This document shows positions 1 to 4,320 of a stretch of DNA of 5,117 bases, piece by piece (the first letter of the stretch is position 1; each line of letters begins with the position of its first letter). Location of the stretch: NCBI GenBank assembly GCA_023266245.1, contig JAHFRO010000176.1, positions 1-5,117 of the forward strand, written 5' to 3'. This DNA is from Betaproteobacteria bacterium (GTDB lineage Bacteria > Pseudomonadota > Gammaproteobacteria > Burkholderiales > SG8-41). The notes under the pieces were generated by a model. It made no database searches and was not told where the DNA came from. It was given only the letters and a program-made list of their open reading frames with translations. The translations under genes were made by a program, and so were the position numbers.

Positions 1-880
1 GCGCCAGCACTGACGCCGCGTTGCGGGTGCTGCGCCACCCGAGTTCGATGGCGGCGCGGCGGCAGTTGATGAGCAGCGTCTTGGTGAGCCCCTCGATCCA
101 CGCCGGCTCGCCGCCCCAGCCGAAGAAGCGCCACGCCACGCCGAGGCCTGCGCGCGCAGCGAACAGCGGCAGCGGCACGCTCAGCCGATGGCGGCGCTTG
201 ATGATGTCGCGGAAACTGAAGTTATCATCCACCGCGAGATTGAACGGGCCGTGCACCTCGCGGCCGAGCGCGAGCAGCACCGCCTGCGCCACATCGTCTT
301 CATGCACGCACTGCAGCAACGGGTACGGCTCCGGCATGTGCACGTAGCACGGCTGGCTGAGCAGCCGCTTGAGCAGCGGTTGGGCGTTGGGGCCGAGGAT
401 GAGGTGCGGCCGCAACCGCACGCATTCCGGAAATTCGATTTCGAGCAACTGCTCCAGGTGCGCGTTGTGGCGCGCGTAGAGAAACTGCGGCGGCGGCTCG
501 AGCGGCGCATCCTCGCCGAGGTGTACGCCGCCGCCGTAGACTGCGGCGCTCGACAGGTGGATCAGTCGCTTCACCCCCGCCTGGCGCGCGGCGTGGAACA
601 CCTTATGGCTGCCGTTGACGTTGATGTCGAACATTTCCCGCTCGGGCATCCTGCCGCGCAGCACCACGAAGGCGAGATGCACCAGCGCGTCGTGCCCGTC
701 GAGCAGCCCCTCGAGTTGGGGATTGCGGATGTCGAGCTGCGCCGCGTGGAACTTGGGGTGCTCGAAGCGTGGCGGATGGAGATCAATGCCGGCGACGCGT
801 TCGACTTCCGGCCGGGCGCACAGCCGCGGCAGCAGTGCCGCGGCGAAGTGCGAACTCGAGCCGGTGACGAAGACCTTCAT
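1..880 (-). CDS. NAD-dependent epimerase/dehydratase-like protein (extended/atypical SDR), 3' end outside window
   Basis: Reading the minus strand from ATG at 880-878 gives 293 codons without a stop, leaving the window at its left edge, so the C-terminus is missing. The N-terminus is MKVFVTGSSSHFAAALL, a Rossmann beta strand followed by a nucleotide-binding turn. Other extended-SDR landmarks are GID (31-33, a likely ribose-binding Asp), LDIRN (49-53), LVHLA (66-70), NVNGSHKVFHAA (87-98), HLSSAAVYG (108-116), a Tyr motif YARHN (135-139), LRPHLILGP (156-164) and VHEDDVA (192-198). These fit a nucleotide-sugar epimerase/dehydratase fold, but the substrate cannot be told. Two things are odd. The glycine-rich motif has Ser and Ala where the second and third Gly usually sit, and the YxxxK lysine is Asn139. 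The start codon follows a 7-bp repeat array by two bases and has no clear Shine-Dalgarno sequence. A weak TATGAT -10-like hexamer lies at 929-924. The family call is firm; enzymatic activity is uncertain. Confidence 0.85.
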   Translation of the reverse strand, partial: MKVFVTGSSSHFAAALLPRLCARPEVERVAGIDLHPPRFEHPKFHAAQLDIRNPQLEGLLDGHDALVHLAFVVLRGRMPEREMFDINVNGSHKVFHAARQAGVKRLIHLSSAAVYGGGVHLGEDAPLEPPPQFLYARHNAHLEQLLEIEFPECVRLRPHLILGPNAQPLLKRLLSQPCYVHMPEPYPLLQCVHEDDVAQAVLLALGREVHGPFNLAVDDNFSFRDIIKRRHRLSVPLPLFAARAGLGVAWRFFGWGGEPAWIEGLTKTLLINCRRAAIELGWRSTRNAASVLA

Positions 881-882
881 AG

Positions 883-910
883 GATTCGGGATTCAGGATT
901 CGGGATTCAG
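883..910. repeat. Four-unit 7-bp tandem array (GATTCRG)
   Basis: Four contiguous heptamers are visible: GATTCGG, GATTCAG, GATTCGG, GATTCAG. They end two bases from the start codon (880) of the minus-strand SDR gene, so on the transcript they occupy the ribosome-binding region. The array faces a degenerate inverted copy at 968-998. Similar short intergenic heptamer tracts are familiar in proteobacterial genomes; I know of no established function. Confidence 0.85.
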
Positions 911-967
911 TGAGAGTCGAGAAATCATAAACCGCTGGTAGATCAGCCTGTAGCGGATGGTTTTTCG

Positions 968-998
968 CTGAATCCCGGCTCCTGGATCCTGAATCCTG
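968..998. repeat. Inverted counterpart of the 7-bp array (CTGAATC-type)
   Basis: Four heptamers, CTGAATC, CCGGCTC, CTGGATC and CTGAATC, are followed by a partial CTG. CTGAATC is the reverse complement of GATTCAG, so this array is an imperfect inverted copy of the one at 883-910, with a 57-bp spacer at 911-967. Transcribed together, the arms could form a long imperfect stem. The two middle units have diverged. Confidence 0.75.
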
Positions 999-1091
999 CA
1001 GCGAGCAATCGGCCGCGACAGCGTCGCGCTATGATGCCAGCCGGTGACGCAAACTCCAACACGCAAACGAAACCGCAGTCCGGCGGCGTCG

Positions 1092-1121
1092 TTGTTGTGT
1101 TGCGACGATGTGGTTTAAAAT
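1092..1121 (+). promoter_or_regulatory. Putative sigma70-type promoter of the mla operon
   Basis: A -35-like TTGTTG (1092-1097) and a -10-like TAAAAT (1116-1121) are separated by 18 bp, in an AT-rich pocket (TTTAAAATTA) that stands out from the GC-rich surroundings. Transcription would start near 1128, about 24 nt before the mlaF ATG. A second -10-like TATGAT at 1030-1035 lacks a good -35. This is called from consensus match and position only. Confidence 0.45.
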
Positions 1122-1151
1122 TAGCGCCTTTTGGTTCCCCGCCTCGGCCCG

Positions 1152-1958
1152 ATGGAAAACCTCGTTGAAATCAAGGACGTCACTTTCTCGTACGACGTTC
1201 TCCCGGTGCTCACGGGAATCAACATGACCGTACCGCGCGGCAAGGTCGTGAGCATCATGGGCCTGAGCGGCTGCGGGAAAACCACCCTGCTGCGCCTGAT
1301 CGGCGGCGCCTTGAAGCCCAGGAAGGGCGAAGTGCGGGTCGCCGGTCGCGTGATGCACGAGCTGGAGCAGGACGAGCTCTACCACCTGCGTCGCAAGATG
1401 GGCATGCTGTTCCAGTTCGGCGCGCTGTTTACCGACCTGTCGGCCTTCGACAACGTCGCCTTCCAGATGCGCGAGCACACCGATCTGCCGGAGAGCATGA
1501 TCCAGGATCTCGTGCTCATGAAGCTGCACGCGGTGGGACTGCGCGGCGCGCACCAGCTGATGCCCTCCGAGCTTTCGGGCGGCATGGCGCGACGGGTGGC
1601 GCTGGCGCGTGCCATTGCCCTGGATCCGATGCTCATCATGTACGACGAGCCATTCGCCGGCCTGGATCCGATTTCGCTGAGCGTTATCGGCGACCTCATC
1701 CGGCATCTGAACGACGCCCTGGGAGCGACCTCCATCGTGGTCACGCACGACGTTCAGGAATCCCTCAAGATCGTTGATTACGTGTATTTCATGTCGGAGG
1801 GGGTCGTCGTCACGCACGGCACGCCGGACGACATCCGGAGGTCCGAGGCGCCGTTCGTGCACCAGTTCGTGTGGGGCGAGATGGACGGCCCGGTGCCGTT
1901 CCATTACCCGGGCTCGTCGTATGCCGGGGACCTGTCACTGGAGACTGCCCGTGCCTGA
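1152..1958 (+). CDS. mlaF: MlaF, ATPase of the phospholipid-transport ABC complex MlaFEDB
   Basis: This 268-residue cytoplasmic ABC ATPase powers phospholipid movement through MlaE. All nucleotide-binding motifs are intact: Walker A GLSGCGKTT (37-45), Q-loop Gln88 in FQFGALFTD, signature LSGGM (141-145), Walker B LIMYDEP (161-167) with catalytic Glu166, D-loop GLDP (170-173) and switch His199. The tail, with FVHQFVWGEMDGPVPFHYPG around residues 235-254, matches the MlaF-type C-terminal extension, which in E. coli contacts the partner ATPase and MlaB. That extension separates MlaF from generic ABC ATPases. I chose the ATG at 1152 because the protein then starts just before the first ABC beta strand (NLVEIKDV). 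An in-frame TTG at 1131 would add seven residues, but it lies almost on the inferred transcription start. No strong Shine-Dalgarno precedes the ATG. This is the first gene of the operon, and its 3' end overlaps mlaE by 8 nt. Confidence 0.95.
   Translation: MENLVEIKDVTFSYDVLPVLTGINMTVPRGKVVSIMGLSGCGKTTLLRLIGGALKPRKGEVRVAGRVMHELEQDELYHLRRKMGMLFQFGALFTDLSAFDNVAFQMREHTDLPESMIQDLVLMKLHAVGLRGAHQLMPSELSGGMARRVALARAIALDPMLIMYDEPFAGLDPISLSVIGDLIRHLNDALGATSIVVTHDVQESLKIVDYVYFMSEGVVVTHGTPDDIRRSEAPFVHQFVWGEMDGPVPFHYPGSSYAGDLSLETARA
1940..1943 (+). promoter_or_regulatory. Ribosome binding site for mlaE (inside mlaF)
   Basis: GGAG lies 7 nt upstream of GTG at 1951, within the last codons of mlaF. It supports the GTG as the mlaE start in a region with no suitable ATG nearby. 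Confidence 0.6.
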
Positions 1959-2745
1959 ACGCGTCCTCAAGAACCTGCGCGGCATCGGCCACGAGGTCGT
2001 CAACGGCATCTGGCGGCTGGGCTACGCGAGCCGCTTCTTCCTGCTCACCCTGGCGAGGTCCGCGACCAGCTTCCGCCGGTTTGGCCTGACGATCAAGGAA
2101 ATCTATTTCGCCGGCGTCCTGTCGCTCATCATCATCATCGTGTCAGGCCTGTTCGTGGGGATGGTGCTCGCCCTGCAGGGCTACGAAACGCTCCAGAAAT
2201 ACGGCGCGGCGGAGGCCGTCGGCACCCTGGTGGCGCTTTCGCTCACCCGCGAGCTCGGCCCGGTGGTGGCGGCGCTGCTGTTCGCGAGCCGGGCGGGATC
2301 GGCGATGACCGCGGAGATCGGCCTGATGAAAGCCACCGAGCAGATCACCGCGATGGAAATGATGGCGGTGGACCCGATCGCGCGCGTGATCGGGCCGCGT
2401 TTCTGGGGCGGCGTGCTGTCCATGCCCCTGCTGGCCGCGATGTTCAGCGTGGTAGGCGTATTCGGAGGCTATCTCATTGCGGTGGTGCTGATCGGAGTGG
2501 ACGAAGGCGCGTTCTGGTCGCAGATGCAGAACGCCGTGGATTTCAGACAGGACGTGGTGAACGGAGTGATCAAGAGCATGGTGTTCGGCGTGGCGGTGAC
2601 CGCCATCGCCCTGTTCGAGGGCTACGATGCCCCGCCCACCGCGGAGGGGGTCTCGGGGGCGACCACCCGCACCGTCGTCACCTCGTCGCTCGCCATACTC
2701 GGACTGGACTTCGTGCTCACCGCATTCATGTTTAAAGGGATCTGA
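1951..2745 (+). CDS. mlaE: MlaE, inner-membrane permease of the Mla phospholipid transporter
   Basis: This 264-residue integral membrane protein forms the permease dimer of MlaFEDB. It starts with GTG at 1951, overlapping the mlaF stop (GTGCCTGA) behind a GGAG. The length is close to E. coli MlaE (about 260 aa). An amphipathic N-terminal segment (about 1-50) precedes hydrophobic stretches near 53-75 (AGVLSLIIIIVSGLFVGMVLAL), 88-113, 150-182 and 205-224, with a last one near 243-262. The MlaE/YrbE family motif SLTRELGPVVAALLFASRAGSA (97-118) and the following EIGLMKATEQITAMEMMAVDP (122-142) are very clear. EGVSGATTRTVV (232-243) is the conserved C-terminal motif. The stop is 3 nt before mlaD, so translational coupling is likely. 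No truncation or frameshift is visible. Confidence 0.96.
   Translation: MPERVLKNLRGIGHEVVNGIWRLGYASRFFLLTLARSATSFRRFGLTIKEIYFAGVLSLIIIIVSGLFVGMVLALQGYETLQKYGAAEAVGTLVALSLTRELGPVVAALLFASRAGSAMTAEIGLMKATEQITAMEMMAVDPIARVIGPRFWGGVLSMPLLAAMFSVVGVFGGYLIAVVLIGVDEGAFWSQMQNAVDFRQDVVNGVIKSMVFGVAVTAIALFEGYDAPPTAEGVSGATTRTVVTSSLAILGLDFVLTAFMFKGI
2735..2740 (+). promoter_or_regulatory. Ribosome binding site for mlaD
   Basis: AAGGGA lies 8 nt before the mlaD ATG at 2749, within the last codons of mlaE. It is the best Shine-Dalgarno match in the operon. Confidence 0.6.
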
Positions 2746-2748
2746 CGC

Positions 2749-3219
2749 ATGGAAAGAACCGTTCTGGATCTGTGGGTCGGCATCTTCGTGGCCGCCGGCA
2801 TCGCCGCATTGCTGGTCCTGGCGCTGAAGGTCGGAAGTGCCGGCACCACGTTTAATGTGGGCGAAACCTATCGCGTAGCCGCGGAGTTCGACAACATCGG
2901 TGGTCTGAAAGTGCGGGCGCCCGTGAAGAGCGCCGGCGTAGTCGTGGGCAGAGTGGACGATATCCAGTTCGAGAACCAGCGTTTCGTGGCGCGGGTGGTG
3001 ATGAAAATAGACCAGCGCTATCAGTTCCCGAAAGACACTTCGGTATCCATCCTCACCTCCGGCCTGCTCGGTGAGCAGTACATCGGCCTCGAGGCGGGCG
3101 GCGACAGCGCCATGCTCAAGGATGGCGATAAGCTGAAGATCACGCAATCCGCGGTGGTATTGGAGAAGCTGATCGGTCAGTTCCTGTACAACAAGGCTGC
3201 GGAGGGCGGAGCGAAGTGA
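2749..3219 (+). CDS. mlaD: MlaD, MCE-domain phospholipid-binding protein anchored in the inner membrane
   Basis: This 156-residue protein has one N-terminal transmembrane segment (about 8-27, LWVGIFVAAGIAALLVLALK) and one MCE domain (about 38-118). In the known family it forms a periplasmic hexameric ring on MlaFE, with a central hydrophobic pore through which lipid passes to or from MlaC. MCE hallmarks are FDNIGGLKVRAPVKSAGVVVGRVDDI (47-72) and TSGLLGEQYIGLEAG (103-117). The latter contains the pore loop with Leu106-Leu107, the same residue numbers recalled for the E. coli pore leucines. The C-terminus is a short helix-like segment (VVLEKLIGQFLYNKA, 136-150). At 156 residues it is shorter than E. 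coli MlaD (about 183), the difference lying in the tail after the MCE domain. Its ATG follows the mlaE stop by 3 nt. Confidence 0.95.
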   Translation: MERTVLDLWVGIFVAAGIAALLVLALKVGSAGTTFNVGETYRVAAEFDNIGGLKVRAPVKSAGVVVGRVDDIQFENQRFVARVVMKIDQRYQFPKDTSVSILTSGLLGEQYIGLEAGGDSAMLKDGDKLKITQSAVVLEKLIGQFLYNKAAEGGAK

Positions 3220-3240
3220 TGTCCGCCTCACCGGCCAATT

Positions 3241-3268
3241 CAGTGACCAGTGACCAGTGACGAGTGAT
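3241..3268. repeat. Four-unit 7-bp tandem array (CAGTGAC) in the mlaD-mlaC spacer
   Basis: Three exact copies of CAGTGAC are followed by a variant GAGTGAT. The array starts 21 nt after the mlaD stop and ends three bases before the mlaC ATG. It is the only intergenic repeat inside the operon, in a 52-nt spacer where neighbouring junctions are 3 nt or overlapping. The period (7 bp) and unit number (4) match the other arrays in the window. No inverted partner is seen here. Confidence 0.85.
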
Positions 3269-3269
3269 C
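3262..3269 (+). promoter_or_regulatory. Possible extended ribosome binding site for mlaC made by the last repeat unit
   Basis: GAGTGATC resembles the extended anti-16S complement GAGGTGATC with one G missing. Its GTGATC part (3264-3269) ends 2 nt before the ATG at 3272, where the downstream half of an extended Shine-Dalgarno would sit. No other GGAG-like site lies upstream. This is inference from complementarity only. Confidence 0.35.
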
Positions 3270-3271
3270 AT

Positions 3272-3907
3272 ATGATGAAGAAGCTTCTGCTTGGGTGGTT
3301 GGCGATCGGGAGTCTGGCGGGGATGCCGGCGCACGCGGCGAGCGTGATGCCGCCCGACGCGCTGGCCAAGAGCGTGTCGGATGAGGTGGTGGCGATACTG
3401 CGCGCCGACAAGGATATCCAGTCCGGCAATCAAAAGAAGGTGCTGGATCTCATCGAAAGCAAGGTGCTGCCTCATTTCAACTTCGTGCGCATGACGCAGC
3501 TCGCGCTGGGGAAGAACTGGCGGCAGGCGAGTCCCGAGCAGCAGAAGGTGCTGATTGATCAGTTCCGCGTGCTGCTGGTGCGGACGTATGCCGCGGCGTT
3601 CACCGCCTATCGCAATCAGACGATAGACTACAAACCGGTCCGCATGCAGCCGAACGACGAGGAAGTCGTGGTGAGGTCGCAGATCAATCAGCCGGGCGGC
3701 CCGCCGGTGGCGGTTGATTACAGCATGGAGAAGACGGACAAGGGCTGGAAGGTCTACGACGTCGCCATTGAAGGCGTCAGCCTGGTGCAGAACTACCGCA
3801 GCACTTTCAACAGCGAAGTGCAGAAGGGCGGCATTGACGGACTGGTCAAGGCGCTTTCCGAGAAGAACAAACAGCTCGCCCAGCAGGCGCAGGTCACCGG
3901 GAAATGA
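3272..3907 (+). CDS. mlaC: MlaC, periplasmic phospholipid-shuttle protein
   Basis: This 211-residue exported protein is the same length as I recall for E. coli MlaC. It has a Sec signal peptide: MMKK, a hydrophobic core LLLGWLAIGSLAG, and an AHA motif with likely cleavage after Ala22. The mature part has the MlaC/Ttg2D pattern: an N-terminal helical segment (SVSDEVVAILRADKD, 34-48), VLPHFNFVRMTQLALGKNWRQASPEQQKVLIDQFRVLLVRTYAAAF (65-110), a beta-rich part EEVVVRSQINQPGGPPVAVDYSMEKTDKGWKVYDVAIEGVSLVQNYRSTFNSEV (130-183) and a C-terminal helix. In the family this fold encloses both acyl chains of one phospholipid carried between MlaA and MlaD. I chose the ATG at 3272 because it gives a normal signal peptide; ATG 3275 is equally possible, and a GTG at 3257 would fall inside the repeat array. 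The stop overlaps the mlaB start as ATGA. Confidence 0.95.
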   Translation: MMKKLLLGWLAIGSLAGMPAHAASVMPPDALAKSVSDEVVAILRADKDIQSGNQKKVLDLIESKVLPHFNFVRMTQLALGKNWRQASPEQQKVLIDQFRVLLVRTYAAAFTAYRNQTIDYKPVRMQPNDEEVVVRSQINQPGGPPVAVDYSMEKTDKGWKVYDVAIEGVSLVQNYRSTFNSEVQKGGIDGLVKALSEKNKQLAQQAQVTGK

Positions 3908-4182
3908 TCGTTTGTGACGACGGCCGCTGCACTCTGCGCGGGCCGATCACCATAGATAACGCGGTGTCCCTGCTCGCTCAAGGCAGCGGGCTTTTCACCG
4001 CGCCCCAGGTGACGGTTGATCTCGCCGCCGTCGCGGAGGTGGATTCTTCGGCGGTGAGCTTGTTGCTGGAGTGGCGGCGTGAGGCGGAACGCAGCGGCCG
4101 CTCCATCCGGTTCGTCAATCTTCCCGACAATCTGAAGAGCCTCGCGGCCCTTTACGGGGTTGACGGTCTGATCGCCGGGTGA
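3904..4182 (+). CDS. mlaB: MlaB, STAS-domain subunit of the Mla ABC complex
   Basis: This 92-residue single STAS-domain protein is cytoplasmic and in the family binds MlaF to stabilise and activate the transporter. ATG 3904-3906 overlaps the mlaC stop (ATGA), which implies translational coupling; an AGG (3891-3893) is the only Shine-Dalgarno candidate. STAS features are a starting strand CTLRGPITIDNAVSLL (9-24), the central VTVDLAAVAEVDSSAVSLLLEW (36-57) and IRFVNLPDNLKSLAALYGVDGLI (68-90). The DSSA turn (47-50) has Ser48 where, by recalled alignment, E. coli MlaB has a functionally important Thr (Thr52). A hydroxyl residue is thus kept. The length agrees with E. coli MlaB (about 97). Sequence alone would give only 'STAS protein'; the position directly after mlaC makes the MlaB call secure. 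Confidence 0.92.
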   Translation: MIVCDDGRCTLRGPITIDNAVSLLAQGSGLFTAPQVTVDLAAVAEVDSSAVSLLLEWRREAERSGRSIRFVNLPDNLKSLAALYGVDGLIAG

Positions 4183-4190
4183 AGAGTGAG

Positions 4191-4236
4191 GGATCAGCCA
4201 GGGATCAGGGGTCAGGGATCAGGGGTCGGGGATCAT
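4191..4236. repeat. 7-bp tandem array (GGRTCRG) after mlaB
   Basis: One GGATCAG at 4191-4197 is followed, after CCAG, by five contiguous units at 4202-4236: GGATCAG, GGGTCAG, GGATCAG, GGGTCGG, GGATCAT. The array begins 8 nt after the mlaB stop and faces an inverted array at 4284-4311. Transition changes (A/G) at fixed positions suggest either drift or selection for pairing. Confidence 0.85.
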
Positions 4237-4283
4237 AGGCATCAGGCGCCCGCGGATCGCCCTCTTATCACAAACGTTACTCC

Positions 4284-4311
4284 CTGATCCCCGATCCCTA
4301 GCCCCCAACCC
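4284..4311. repeat. Inverted 7-bp array before the downstream ABC ATPase gene
   Basis: Units CTGATCC, CCGATCC, CTAGCCC and CCAACCC are reverse-complement versions of the GGRTCRG units at 4202-4236, growing more degenerate towards the gene. The array ends 9 nt before the ATG at 4321. With the left array it could form an imperfect stem of about 28 bp around a loop of about 47 nt, which might act as a transcript-end or RNA-stability element. That role is inferred, and there is no T-run typical of an intrinsic terminator. Confidence 0.75.
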
Positions 4312-4320
4312 CGCTTCTCG

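Noticed and set aside
188..913. Long plus-strand open frame (241 codons) opposite the SDR gene
   Set aside because: The minus-strand reading gives a clear SDR protein with ordered family motifs. The plus-strand product is Arg/Glu/Val-rich low-information sequence and runs into the repeat array.
924..929. -10-like TATGAT (minus strand) as promoter of the SDR gene
   Set aside because: The -35 position (around 952-947, TACAGG) is a poor match, so it is kept only as a remark under the gene.
932..965. Hairpin-like CCGCTGGT / GCC-bulge-AGCGG followed by TTTTT on the plus strand, resembling an intrinsic terminator
   Set aside because: The stem is short with a three-base bulge, four bases separate it from the T-run, and no plus-strand gene lies upstream to terminate.
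883..998. CRISPR array
   Set aside because: Units are 7 bp and contiguous, without unique spacers, and no cas gene is present.
1014..1028. Perfect 6-bp hairpin CGCGAC-AGC-GTCGCG upstream of mlaF
   Set aside because: Six pairs in GC-rich DNA are expected by chance; it lacks a T-run and is not matched by another copy in the window.
1029..1904. 291-codon minus-strand frame opposite mlaF
   Set aside because: It mirrors mlaF codons in GC-rich DNA, is His/Arg/Gln-rich and has no recognisable domain.
2143..3231. 362-codon minus-strand frame spanning mlaE and mlaD
   Set aside because: It crosses two unmistakable genes and its sequence is compositionally biased (His/Arg/Gly), as expected for an antisense frame of GC-rich genes.
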